From positions 1 to 64,000 of the forward strand of contig NZ_QPCG01000011.1 of assembly GCF_003351025.1 (NCBI RefSeq): DNA of 64,000 bases, written 5' to 3'. This document shows positions 8,990 through 17,005 of this stretch, piece by piece (the first letter of the stretch is position 1; each line of letters begins with the position of its first letter). The DNA comes from Mucilaginibacter endophyticus (lineage in GTDB: Bacteria; Bacteroidota; Bacteroidia; Sphingobacteriales; Sphingobacteriaceae). The notes under the pieces are model-generated. The model saw only the letters and a list, made by a program, of their open reading frames with translations. It had not been told where the DNA came from and did not search any database. The translations under genes and the position numbers were made by a program.

Positions 8990-10503
8990 TTATTGTCGAG
9001 ATATTGAATAAGCAATTTAGCGGAAACCTTACCTGAAATAATTGAAGGTGGCACCCCCGGCCCCGGGACGGTAAGTTGCCCGGTGTAAAAGAGGTTTTTT
9101 ACCTTTTTATTTTTGATGGAAGGTTTAAGATGAGCGGTTTGCATTAGCGTGTTGGCCAGGCCATAAGCGTTCCCTTTAAATGAATTATAATCTGTTTTGA
9201 AGTCATTCACACAGTAGCTTTTCTTATAGTCAATCGCGCTTCTGATGAACACTCCGGTATAAGCTTCCAGCCGTTCCATAATCAATTCAAAATATTCCGC
9301 TCTTAACGCCTCGGTATCTTGTATACCCGGTGCCAGCGGAATCAGGATAAATAAATTTTCATGTCCATCCGGGGCTACGCTGTCATCTGATTTTGAAGGG
9401 CAGCAAACATAAAAAAGCGGCTTTGTCGGCCATTTTGGATCTTTGTAAATCTCTGTTGCATGCAACTTTAAATCTGCATCAAAAAACAAAGTGTGGTGTT
9501 TCAGCTTTTCTATTTTGAGGTTTACCCCCAAATAAAAGATCAGGCTCGAAGGAGCCATTACCCTTTTTTGCCAATAGTCTGCACTATAGTTCCTGTATTC
9601 TTCATCAAGTAGTTGTTGCTCCACATGATGATAATCTGCCGATGCAATGACGCCATCGTAATAATCTTCGCCATATTTGGTGCCAACCTTTTCGATCTTT
9701 CCATTTGCAACCTGTAAATGGCTTATCGGTGAGTTGGTATGAAAAACTACTCCCTGTGCTTCGCATACTTTTTGCATAGCTTCGATAACTTTGCCAAAAC
9801 CGCCTTCAGGATACCATGTACCAAGTTTTAATCCGGCATAATTCATTAAACTGTATAAAGCGGGCGTATCTTGTGGCATTGCGCCGAGGAAAAGCACCGG
9901 AAATTCCATTAATGTAATTAAACGAGGATCTTTAAAAAATCGCCTGACATGCTTACTAAATGAAGTAAAAACCTGCAGTTTTAAAGCCCCTTTGATTAGA
10001 TCCCAATCGGCAAACTCTAATAAAGAAAGCCCTGGTTTGTGAACCAATTTATTCATCCCGGTGCGATATTTATAGGCGGCTTCTTCTAAGAAAAGTTTAA
10101 GCTGTATGGCGCTTCCAGGCTCTATCGATTCAAAAAGCGATTCTAAAGCAGCGTAGTCCGCAGGTACGTTTAAGACATCGCTTTTTCCGAATACAATAGT
10201 GAACCCGGGATCAAGTTGTTTCAATTCGTAAAAATCGGACGCTTTATAACCGAAATGATTGAAAAAGTCCTCAAACACTTCCGGCATCCAGTACCAGCTC
10301 GGCCCCATATCAAAAGTGTAACCTTCCTCAACCATTTGACGGGAGCGGCCTCCTATGTCAATGTTTTTTTCATAAATATTGACACGGTGCCCTGCTTTGG
10401 CTAAATAGGCGGCCGCACTTAGGCCGGCATATCCGGAACCTATCACAGCGACAGCAAATTTTTTACCAGGAATAGTATGATCGATATGATTTGGCTTTAA
10501 CAT
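8986..10503 (-). CDS. crtI: Phytoene desaturase
   Basis: First gene of the operon. From the ATG at 10503 (MLKPNHID) it encodes 505 residues. The FAD-binding motif is VIGSGYAGLSAAAYLA, followed by YEKNIDIGGRSRQM, and the C-terminus has FYTGQLTVPGPGVPPS, diagnostic of bacterial CrtI. It should convert phytoene to lycopene. A longer frame begins with TTG at 10545, but that codon lies inside the likely -7 promoter box, so the ATG is preferred. Confidence 0.95.
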   Translation of the reverse strand: MLKPNHIDHTIPGKKFAVAVIGSGYAGLSAAAYLAKAGHRVNIYEKNIDIGGRSRQMVEEGYTFDMGPSWYWMPEVFEDFFNHFGYKASDFYELKQLDPGFTIVFGKSDVLNVPADYAALESLFESIEPGSAIQLKLFLEEAAYKYRTGMNKLVHKPGLSLLEFADWDLIKGALKLQVFTSFSKHVRRFFKDPRLITLMEFPVLFLGAMPQDTPALYSLMNYAGLKLGTWYPEGGFGKVIEAMQKVCEAQGVVFHTNSPISHLQVANGKIEKVGTKYGEDYYDGVIASADYHHVEQQLLDEEYRNYSADYWQKRVMAPSSLIFYLGVNLKIEKLKHHTLFFDADLKLHATEIYKDPKWPTKPLFYVCCPSKSDDSVAPDGHENLFILIPLAPGIQDTEALRAEYFELIMERLEAYTGVFIRSAIDYKKSYCVNDFKTDYNSFKGNAYGLANTLMQTAHLKPSIKNKKVKNLFYTGQLTVPGPGVPPSIISGKVSAKLLIQYLDNK

Positions 10504-10542
10504 TAGGTATTTAAGGAAACAGGTTAATTTGAATTGTTGAAT

Positions 10543-10576
10543 CAAATATAATTCAATAATATACTATATTTTGAAT
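10543..10576 (-). promoter_or_regulatory. crt operon promoter with candidate MarR operator
   Basis: On the minus strand TATATTTG (10543-10550) fits the Bacteroidota -7 consensus TAnnTTTG and would place the transcription start about 30 bases before crtI. Immediately upstream lies an inverted repeat, 10551-10576: left arm ATTCAATAATATA, centre C, right arm TATATTTTGAAT, perfect except for one extra base in one arm. ATTCAA/TTGAAT arms are typical of MarR-family sites. A bound dimer would cover the -33 region. No clear -33 TTG was found. Confidence 0.6.
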
Positions 10577-11030
10577 AATGGTGTATTTTTGTACTAATTC
10601 AGAAAGGTTTTAAATTGCATTTGCACAAACATTTTTTACTGTTGATCTTATTTTTACCTGATAGCTTTGTAAACACTGAGAGCTTGGAGGAAGTAGTTGC
10701 CGCAGCATCGCCCGGTGTTAAGCAAGAATGTGAAGCCAGTTGAGAAAGCTTTTAGGAACGAGCATAGTTGGCGAAAAGGGTTTAGGCTTGACAAAATATA
10801 ACACGGGTTTTATATAAAGAACATATTTTTAGAATATACAAAACATTTACAGCCAATCTGATCAAAAAATCCATTTAATAAAACAGCGTGTATCGAATGT
10901 GGAACACTTTGCTATCTTACTATAGGTAAAAGCAATTGTATTTTCCTTAAATCGGCTTCGTAAATTATTTTAGTTTTTTTCTGAGCCTTTGGATACGCTT
11001 TTGATATACTTTTCTGAATAAACGCATCAT
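10577..11030. other. Intergenic region with a possible small peptide
   Basis: This spacer separates the leftward crt operon from the rightward receiver gene. A plus-strand frame at 10621-10743 starts with TTG and encodes 40 residues: an N-terminal hydrophobic run (HFLLLILFL) followed by an acidic, Ala-rich tail ending ECEAS. It has the shape of a tiny secreted peptide, but without an ATG or a homologue it may be chance. The rest is AT-rich. Confidence 0.3.
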
Positions 11031-11393
11031 ATGTCTAAAAGAATAATGGTAATTGACGACAACGAGGATATCCTTGAAATATTGAACATTGTATTCCAGG
11101 ATTGCGGATACGATGTCATATTGTCCAATACAGGCGAGGCTGCCCACAACATCGTGGTGATTCACCCGGACCTTATTTTGCTGGATGTGAATATTGTTGG
11201 GTCCGAGAAAACGGGGGCGGAAATTTGCCGTGAGATCAAATCTAATTACCTGACCGCTAATCTGCCTGTGATGCTGGTTTCAGCCGAAACCGACCTTGAC
11301 CTGATAGCAGTTGGTTGTGGCGCTAATTCATTTGTAAGAAAACCATTTGACATCTATGAATTATTGATGCATGTTAAACAATACCTATCTTAG
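11031..11393 (+). CDS. Single-domain response regulator (receiver only)
   Basis: A 120-residue CheY-like receiver with no output domain. Key residues are present: acidic pair in VIDDNEDI near residue 9, phospho-acceptor Asp in LILLDVNI near residue 56, Ser in VMLVSAE and Lys in VRKPFDI. Such proteins act by protein contact in phosphorelays. It lies 21 bases before a DUF892 gene, so the two may share a transcript. No histidine kinase is adjacent. Confidence 0.9.
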   Translation: MSKRIMVIDDNEDILEILNIVFQDCGYDVILSNTGEAAHNIVVIHPDLILLDVNIVGSEKTGAEICREIKSNYLTANLPVMLVSAETDLDLIAVGCGANSFVRKPFDIYELLMHVKQYLS

Positions 11394-11414
11394 CAGAAAG
11401 ATTAAACAGCTATC

Positions 11415-11939
11415 ATGGAAAAACAACCCGGCGGATCTGCTCAAAAAATCAGTCTGGCAAAACAAGAACTGAAGTCGTTTTTTATCAGTCACCTTAATAA
11501 AATTTACGCTGCCAAGGCTCATTTGGTTTCGAAGCTACCGCAGATTGCCAATGAAGCGCATTTTAGGGATCTTCGACATGCCATAATAGAAACAATTGAG
11601 GATGTGGAAAAACAAATGGCGCGGATGGAAATGATATTCGCTTTGCTGGACAGCAACATCGATCCCGGAAATTTTAGCGGATTAGCCGGTTTGGTCGATG
11701 ACGCGTTTGAGGATATTAAACTGCATGAAAAGAAACATGAGCTCAGAGATATGTCCATACTGTTTTATCTGCACAATATCGAAAGCATGGAAATGGCCTC
11801 ATTTCAGATTCTACGAATAGCTGCAGTTAAACTGAAAAACAACCAGATTAAACAACTCATCCAGGAAAACTATGATGAAGCCAAGGCTGACAGGACACTA
11901 ATGCTGCTGATTGCGGCTAAATACATTACTTCGGTTTAG
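11415..11939 (+). CDS. DUF892 (YciE/YciF) ferritin-like protein
   Basis: A 174-residue all-helical protein. The opening FFISHLNKIYAAKAHLVSKLPQ and the helix pattern ending in YDEAKADRTLMLLIAAKYI match the YciE/YciF family, ferritin-like four-helix proteins induced by stress. Family members bind a di-metal site, but the substrate is unknown. It follows the receiver gene by 21 bases. Confidence 0.75.
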   Translation: MEKQPGGSAQKISLAKQELKSFFISHLNKIYAAKAHLVSKLPQIANEAHFRDLRHAIIETIEDVEKQMARMEMIFALLDSNIDPGNFSGLAGLVDDAFEDIKLHEKKHELRDMSILFYLHNIESMEMASFQILRIAAVKLKNNQIKQLIQENYDEAKADRTLMLLIAAKYITSV

Positions 11940-12598
11940 CGTTGTTCCTTAACCATTGGATATGCGTAGCTATATCATTTCTGACACAAGGTAAGATTTA
12001 GCCATCTTAAAAATTTCTTCCAATTATAATCTTTAATGTTACTTTATCCGAGCGCTGGGGAAAACCAAATCCCAGCCCCCGCGTTAATTTACCATGCTGG
12101 ATTAAAATCCAGATCAGTTGCTAAAAAAATTGATGTTCCTGTTTGAGGTACGGATCGTAATGGAAAAAAGGTCCGGTACTTGGCATTTATTCCCGGCCAA
12201 GGGCCACAACTTTTGTTACGTCATAACCTGCAAAGAGCATGAATGTGCTTATCTTATGCCTATACTCCCCGATGTGCTAAACGAGGCAACGCATTACATC
12301 AAATGTCTCAGAGGTTTTTTTAGGAAAACGAGGTTTCATTTCCAGGTGAATTCCGATTTCTTTTGTAAGATATATCATCGCACTGCATAGCGGTGTCCAT
12401 GCAATGAGTACCAATTCGACAGTCAGGTGGACAGTCGGTATATTAAGGGAATTTTCAGATAATACAGCCATAACGTCAGGTAGTAACACGCCGGCGAGAG
12501 AAAACACAAGAAAATTCTGAATATTACTAATTTTTGGATCAACTACCTGACGCAATGTCCAGTATACGATCTATGATCCAAAATGTTATTTTTGGATT
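11940..12598. other. Intergenic region without a confident gene
   Basis: A plus-strand frame at 12118-12390 has an uncertain start (an internal ATG exists) and a Cys-containing segment CYVITCKEHECAYLMP, but no family is recognised. Two minus-strand frames overlap it. A TATTTTTG box at 12587-12594 lies five bases before the next ATG and resembles a -7 element, with no good -33 partner. Confidence 0.3.
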
Positions 12599-13177
12599 AT
12601 GTTCGAGCTGCTTTTTGAATACATACAACGTTATGGCAAGCAACGATTGTCGGAAGCGGAAAGGGAAATGATCCGGGGGATAATGCTGCACAAACGCCTT
12701 CGCCGTAAACAACTTTTTCTGGAGGAAGGGAAGGTATGCACGTATACGGGCTTTATTGTTCGTGGCGCTACCCGGCAGTTCAGTATAGATGAGCAGGGCA
12801 ATGAGCACATCCTGCAATTGGCCATAGAAAACTGGTGGATCACGGATCGTGACAGCTACATGAACCGTATTCCGTCGAAGTATTTCATTGAGGCCTGGGA
12901 AGATACAGAGCTCCTCCTGATGCCGCGGGAAAAACTGGATAAGCTACTGGAAATACCCGCGATAAAAGGGATGTTCTGGCAGATGAGCGAGAATAATCAT
13001 ATCGCCTCGCAAAAACGGCTGGATGATACCATCAGCCTGCCGGCCATCAAACGCTATGAACATTTTGAACAGCTCTATCCCGAGATCGTGCAGCGTTTTC
13101 CAGCTCACCAGATCGCCTCTTACCTGGGCATTGCCCGCGAAACGCTGAGCCGGGCCCGATCACGCTCGCTGCGTTAA
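12599..13177 (+). CDS. Crp/Fnr-family transcriptional regulator
   Basis: A 192-residue regulator: N-terminal cyclic-nucleotide-like beta barrel (FLEEGKVCTYTGFIVRG, then FSIDEQGNEHI and IENWWITD) and a C-terminal HTH, HQIASYLGIARETLSRARSR. The HTH is of the short type seen in many Bacteroidota Crp-like proteins. It lacks the Cys cluster of Fnr. It is followed by an isochorismatase gene whose promoter region has two TGAC-N4-GTCA palindromes, probable binding sites for a Crp/Fnr protein. Paralogues are at 59095 and 60643; the one at 59095 shares the LEEG, WWI and TRETLSR segments. Confidence 0.88.
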   Translation: MFELLFEYIQRYGKQRLSEAEREMIRGIMLHKRLRRKQLFLEEGKVCTYTGFIVRGATRQFSIDEQGNEHILQLAIENWWITDRDSYMNRIPSKYFIEAWEDTELLLMPREKLDKLLEIPAIKGMFWQMSENNHIASQKRLDDTISLPAIKRYEHFEQLYPEIVQRFPAHQIASYLGIARETLSRARSRSLR

Positions 13178-13186
13178 GGATCACCG

Positions 13187-13253
13187 TGACTTTTGTCAAC
13201 ATGCGTTCGTGACAAAGGTCATCGTCCGTGGCCGGTCCTTCCCGGTACTTTTG
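13187..13253 (+). promoter_or_regulatory. Two TGAC-N4-GTCA operators and a -7 box
   Basis: TGACttttGTCA (13187-13198) and TGACaaagGTCA (13210-13221) are two copies of one palindrome, 23 bp apart, between the Crp/Fnr gene and the isochorismatase gene. The pattern resembles Fnr/Dnr-type half-sites. TACTTTTG at 13246-13253 matches the Bacteroidota -7 element. Two sites upstream of the promoter suggest activation by the adjacent regulator. Confidence 0.6.
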
Positions 13254-13282
13254 CTTTGTAAACATAAAAAAATACAAAGCAA

Positions 13283-13879
13283 ATGAAAAAGTTCAAGATC
13301 GATGACACTGTCATTTTACTGATCGACCACCAACAAGGAACCATTAATTTTTCAGCCAACCGCCCGCAAGAGGTGATCATCTCTCGTGCCCGCGCACTGG
13401 CGCTGCTGGCCAAAGGCCTGAACATCCCGGTCGTACTGACCACCAGCCAGGAAAATATGCAGCAGGGGCCGCTGATCAAAGACCTACAGGAAATATTACC
13501 TCAGGAGTACGCTGACCGTGTAAAGCGTCAAGGCATTACCAATGCCTGGGATGATCAAGAGTTTAAGTCAGCGGTACTAAAAGCGGCTGGTGGCCGTAAG
13601 AACATGGTGATGGCTGGTCTGACCAATGACGTTTGTATCGTCTGGCCGGCGATCGACATGCGGGAAGAAGGCTTTGACGTTCAGGTTGTTATTGACGGTG
13701 GTGGCTCACCGACGCAGATCGCTGAAGACGTAGCCCGGAGTACCTGGGAAGCACAAGGCGTCCGCACGACCACCATCAGCCAGTTCTTTTCTGAACTGAT
13801 CGGCAGCTGGGCCTCACCGGAAGGCGAGATCGCCAAACCGATCGTTATCGATGAGATCTATTCCATTTTATTTAAATAA
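13283..13879 (+). CDS. Isochorismatase-like cysteine hydrolase
   Basis: A 198-residue member of the YcaC-like branch of the isochorismatase fold. The catalytic Asp is in LLIDHQQG (residue 13-14) and the nucleophile Cys in GLTNDVCIVWPAIDM. A cis-peptide-type loop precedes the Cys. The substrate is unknown; family members cleave amides or isochorismate. It is probably controlled by the preceding Crp/Fnr regulator and is followed by a strong terminator. Confidence 0.88.
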   Translation: MKKFKIDDTVILLIDHQQGTINFSANRPQEVIISRARALALLAKGLNIPVVLTTSQENMQQGPLIKDLQEILPQEYADRVKRQGITNAWDDQEFKSAVLKAAGGRKNMVMAGLTNDVCIVWPAIDMREEGFDVQVVIDGGGSPTQIAEDVARSTWEAQGVRTTTISQFFSELIGSWASPEGEIAKPIVIDEIYSILFK

Positions 13880-13888
13880 TTGATCATG

Positions 13889-13916
13889 ACCGCGCCGGCA
13901 GACCGGCGCGGTTTTA
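13889..13916 (+). terminator. Rho-independent terminator
   Basis: A 10-bp GC-rich perfect stem (ACCGCGCCGG / CCGGCGCGGT) with a CAGA loop is followed by TTT. It lies 10 bases after the isochorismatase stop. Confidence 0.85.
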
Positions 13917-13922
13917 AAGACA

Positions 13923-14666
13923 ATGCTTATGTTACAGAAAATAAACAGTGATACCTTTCGCGGTAATGGACTGATCAGGGTACTATACCCAGGTTTGGGC
14001 TTAGGGGAAGGGGATACGGGGCTGGGAAGTATCGGACGTATCGATTATGCGACCTTCCGGGGCCGGCACCATATCGCCATGCATCCCCATGTGAATGATG
14101 AGATTCTTTCTTATTTCAGGTCCGGCAGCGTACAACACCGCGACAGCCAAGGTTTCGAGGAGACACTGAGCTGCGGGCGTATGATGCTGATGAAAGCCGG
14201 AACGTTCTTTCAGCATGAAGAGGATATTGATGGTACGACCGAGCCGCATGAGGGACTACAGATCTTTATCCGGCCGGGCGAAAAGGATCTGAAGCCGCAG
14301 GTCATCTTTCATGACCTGGAGAATTTATACAGTGATCAGGAATGGCGCTTGCTGGCCTCACCGGATGCAGATGCCGTTTTTCAGTTCAGCAGCCGGACCT
14401 GGATCTATGATATCCGGCTGGCTGCCGGAACGTCTGCTAAATTACCGGAGATTCCTGTACCCGGTCTGACCGGTCTTTTGTATATTTATCAGGGCGGTCT
14501 CACCCTTCATGGCGATCTGCCGCTGCTGAAACAAGAAGGGCTGATCTTCCGGAATGAAGTCTTCGGGGTGGAGACAACTGCCGGTGCGGAGCTGGTCCTC
14601 TTCCTGACCGATGAGCAGGCTCCTGTTTATAAGGGAGGTATGTACAGTGGGAACCAATTGCATTAA
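13923..14666 (+). CDS. Pirin-family protein
   Basis: A 247-residue bicupin. The N-terminal cupin has the metal motif spread over MHPHVNDEILSYFRSGSVQHRDS and the later FFQHEEDI / EPHEGLQIFI, typical of pirin/YhhW proteins. Some members have quercetin 2,3-dioxygenase activity. It follows the terminator by a few bases, so it may have its own promoter or depend on read-through. The cupin gene follows within five bases. Confidence 0.8.
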   Translation: MLMLQKINSDTFRGNGLIRVLYPGLGLGEGDTGLGSIGRIDYATFRGRHHIAMHPHVNDEILSYFRSGSVQHRDSQGFEETLSCGRMMLMKAGTFFQHEEDIDGTTEPHEGLQIFIRPGEKDLKPQVIFHDLENLYSDQEWRLLASPDADAVFQFSSRTWIYDIRLAAGTSAKLPEIPVPGLTGLLYIYQGGLTLHGDLPLLKQEGLIFRNEVFGVETTAGAELVLFLTDEQAPVYKGGMYSGNQLH

Positions 14667-14671
14667 ATACG

Positions 14672-15169
14672 ATGGAAAATACAGTTCATATATTGCGTAA
14701 GGAGGATGGCAGGCACTTGGGTGTGGCCGGCGGAAATTACCGGGTGGTCGTTTCCGGTAAGAATACCGGTGGCACCTACGCCGTGATCGAAATGCTGGTG
14801 CCGCCGGGCGGCGGGCCGCCGCCGCACAGCCATCCGCTGACAAAGGAGACCTTTTATGTGCTGGAAGGCGAAGTCACCTTTAAAACGGAAGCCGGGCAGC
14901 AAATGGTACAACAGGGTGGTTTCGTAGTCATTCCCTTCGGCGGGGCCATTCATTGTTTTCAAAATAATTCGACGGCCCTTGCCCGTTGACTTTGTACGGT
15001 CATGCCGGCCGGACTGGAAAAAGTATTTGAAGCGATCGGCACGCCGGTCGCGCCGGGAGAATTTCTGCCGGGGCCGGAACTGACACCGGAACGCAAAGCT
15101 TTATTGCAGCAATTGGACGAGGCCCATCAGCAGCGAACCTATCAGCGTGATCATCTGGACCGGAGCTGA
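14672..15169 (+). pseudogene. Cupin-domain protein interrupted by an in-frame TGA
   Basis: The frame opens as a cupin with PPPHSHPLTKETFYVLEGEV and ends at TGA 14987-14989 after 105 residues. The same frame continues without any shift as LCTVMPAGLEKVFEAIG and on to a second TGA at 15167-15169. The continuation aligns with the intact cupin at 59674-60180 (LLCTVAPAGLEDFFEEIG), where the stop position is Leu. This is therefore a full-length 166-codon cupin gene with one nonsense codon. The metal-binding His pair lies before the stop, so a truncated barrel might still fold. A sequencing error is possible. Confidence 0.85.
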
Positions 15170-15536
15170 CAGGCCTTGGTATTTTTGTAAAACCAAACAT
15201 CTCTTGCTTTATTGCATATCGCTTAACGACCGGAGCTTGCCACCGGGATGTGCAACGGCTAATCGAACCGTATCCGATGTGCCGGATAATGTCATTTTCA
15301 GTACTATCGTTAATGAAGATGATGCCATCAGGCAATTATTTGAGCGTTGAAACGGATTAACAAATCAGTAATCTGCGAAAAAGATCGTTACTGAATCAGA
15401 AATCATTGTTCCCTAATAATTTCGAGATCGCCCTTTTTACCCAATTTGTGGGCTACCCAGCCGGGGTTCAGCAATAGTTCATAGTTGCGGCCGGTTATTT
15501 ACGATAGATCAGCGAAAAGTCATCTCTTAAGTTAAA
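15170..15536. other. Intergenic region with gene remnants
   Basis: No complete gene is seen. A plus frame ending at 15350 contains SDVPDNVIFSTIVNEDDAIRQLFER. A minus frame at about 15405-15500 reads YELLLNPGWVAHKLGKKGDL. Both look like real protein text cut from larger genes, but neither is identified. Confidence 0.35.
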
Positions 15537-15568
15537 TTGGTATATCGGAAAATTCCGATATATCTTTG
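15537..15568 (+). promoter_or_regulatory. ArsR promoter with perfect operator palindrome
   Basis: TTG (15537-15539), a 21-base spacer, then TATCTTTG (15561-15568) forms a good Bacteroidota promoter. Between the two boxes is a perfect palindrome, 15541-15562, with arms TATATCGGAA and TTCCGATATA and a two-base centre. A regulator bound there would block RNA polymerase. The adjacent ArsR protein is the obvious candidate. Confidence 0.8.
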
Positions 15569-15572
15569 CTGC

Positions 15573-15875
15573 ATGGATCAGGTAGAAATATTCAAAGCGC
15601 TCTCCAACAAGACCCGGCTGCAGATACTGGCCTGGCTGAAAGAACCCGAGCTGAACTTTCCCGGACAACTGGAACATACCAATTTTCAAGACGGCGTCTG
15701 CGTCGGGCAGATCCAGCAAAAATCCGGGCTGACGCAGTCCACCGTTTCTGAATACCTGGCGCTGCTGCAGCGTGCGGGTCTGGTGGAATCGAAGCGTAAA
15801 GGGCAGTGGACCTATTACAAAAGGAACGAAGCTGCTTTCGAAAAACTTTCCCAACTGATCCTGTCTAACGTTTAA
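15573..15875 (+). CDS. ArsR/SmtB-family repressor
   Basis: A 100-residue winged-helix repressor from the ATG at 15573 (MDQVEIFKALSNKTRLQIL), which lies just downstream of the promoter; an earlier in-frame ATG at 15537 overlaps the -33 box. The recognition helix is GLTQSTVSEYLALLQRAGLV and the wing is ESKRKGQWTYYK. One Cys (GVCVGQI) lies before the recognition helix. The classic metal-site ELCVCDL is not present, so the signal may be an electrophile or another ligand. It precedes two flavin oxidoreductase genes. Confidence 0.9.
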   Translation: MDQVEIFKALSNKTRLQILAWLKEPELNFPGQLEHTNFQDGVCVGQIQQKSGLTQSTVSEYLALLQRAGLVESKRKGQWTYYKRNEAAFEKLSQLILSNV

Positions 15876-15890
15876 TACAAACATTTACTG

Positions 15891-16997
15891 ATGAATACTG
15901 ACAGCTTATTCAGGCCTTTCGCCCTGAAAACATTGAATTTAAAGAACCGAATCGTGATGGCGCCGATGACGCGCTCTTTCTCGCCAAATGGCGTACCTAC
16001 CGAAGCAGTAGCCGCTTATTATAGCAAACGGGCCGAAGGCGATGTAGGCCTGATCCTTTCCGAAGGCACGGTGATTGACCGCCCGGCATCTTCCGCCGAT
16101 CCCAACATCCCGCATTTTTATGGTGATGCCGCATTGGCAGGCTGGCAAAAGGTGATCGAGGGCGTACACGCCGCTGGCGGCCGTATGGGCCCGCAGATCT
16201 GGCACCAGGGCGTTTCGCATAACCACCATTCGGGCTGGCTGCCACCTACACCTTTTGAAGGTCCGTCTGGCTTGAATAGCCCTGGCTTTAAGAACGGCAA
16301 TACGATGAACGATGCCGATATCGCCGATACAATTGCCGCATTTGGCCGCGCGGCAGCAGAAGCCAAACGCCTTGGCTTTGATACCCTGGAACTCCATGGT
16401 GCTCACGGTTACCTGATCGACCAGTTTTTTTGGGAAGGCACCAATGAGCGCACCGACGTTTATGGGGGTAAAAGCCTGGCAGAACGCACCCGTTTTGGCG
16501 CGGAAGTGATCAAAGAGGTCCGGAAACAGGTTGGCGAGGTTTTTCCGTTGATCATCCGTCTGTCACAGTTCAAACCCACTGCATATGATAACAAACTGGC
16601 CAAAACACCGCAGGAACTGGAAGCCTGGCTGACACCCTTGATCGAAGCGGGTATCGATATTTTTCACTGTTCGCAGCGCCGTTTCTGGGAGCCGGAATTT
16701 GAAGGCTCCGACCTTAACTTTGCTGGCTGGGCCAAAAAGATCAGCGGCAAAGCGACCATCAGCGTAGGCTCTGTAGGTCTTTCGGGTGATTTCTTTAGCG
16801 CTTTCGCAGGGCAAAGCTCCGAGCCAAGTTCACTGGATGAATTGGTACGCCGGATGGACAAGGACGAATTTGACCTGATCGCTGTTGGCCGCCCGATCCT
16901 TGCCGATCCTTTCTGGGTACAAAAGATCCGTGACGGCCGCAATGATGATTTGCGCACCTTTACCAAAGAGGCGCTGGGCCAATTGATCCTCCAATAA
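15891..16997 (+). CDS. Old Yellow Enzyme family NADH:flavin oxidoreductase (alkene reductase)
   Basis: A 368-residue TIM-barrel flavoenzyme. It starts LFRPFALKTLNLKNRIVMAPMTRS, has the FMN/substrate segment ELHGAHGYLIDQFFWEGTNERTDVYGG, and ends with VGRPILADPFW. The usual HxxN/HxxH substrate pair is seen as HGAHGYL. Such enzymes reduce activated alkenes, nitro compounds and other electrophiles using NAD(P)H. It lies 15 bases after the ArsR gene and shares its promoter, so it is probably induced by reactive compounds. Confidence 0.92.
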   Translation: MNTDSLFRPFALKTLNLKNRIVMAPMTRSFSPNGVPTEAVAAYYSKRAEGDVGLILSEGTVIDRPASSADPNIPHFYGDAALAGWQKVIEGVHAAGGRMGPQIWHQGVSHNHHSGWLPPTPFEGPSGLNSPGFKNGNTMNDADIADTIAAFGRAAAEAKRLGFDTLELHGAHGYLIDQFFWEGTNERTDVYGGKSLAERTRFGAEVIKEVRKQVGEVFPLIIRLSQFKPTAYDNKLAKTPQELEAWLTPLIEAGIDIFHCSQRRFWEPEFEGSDLNFAGWAKKISGKATISVGSVGLSGDFFSAFAGQSSEPSSLDELVRRMDKDEFDLIAVGRPILADPFWVQKIRDGRNDDLRTFTKEALGQLILQ

Positions 16998-17005
16998 ATA
17001 ATCAA

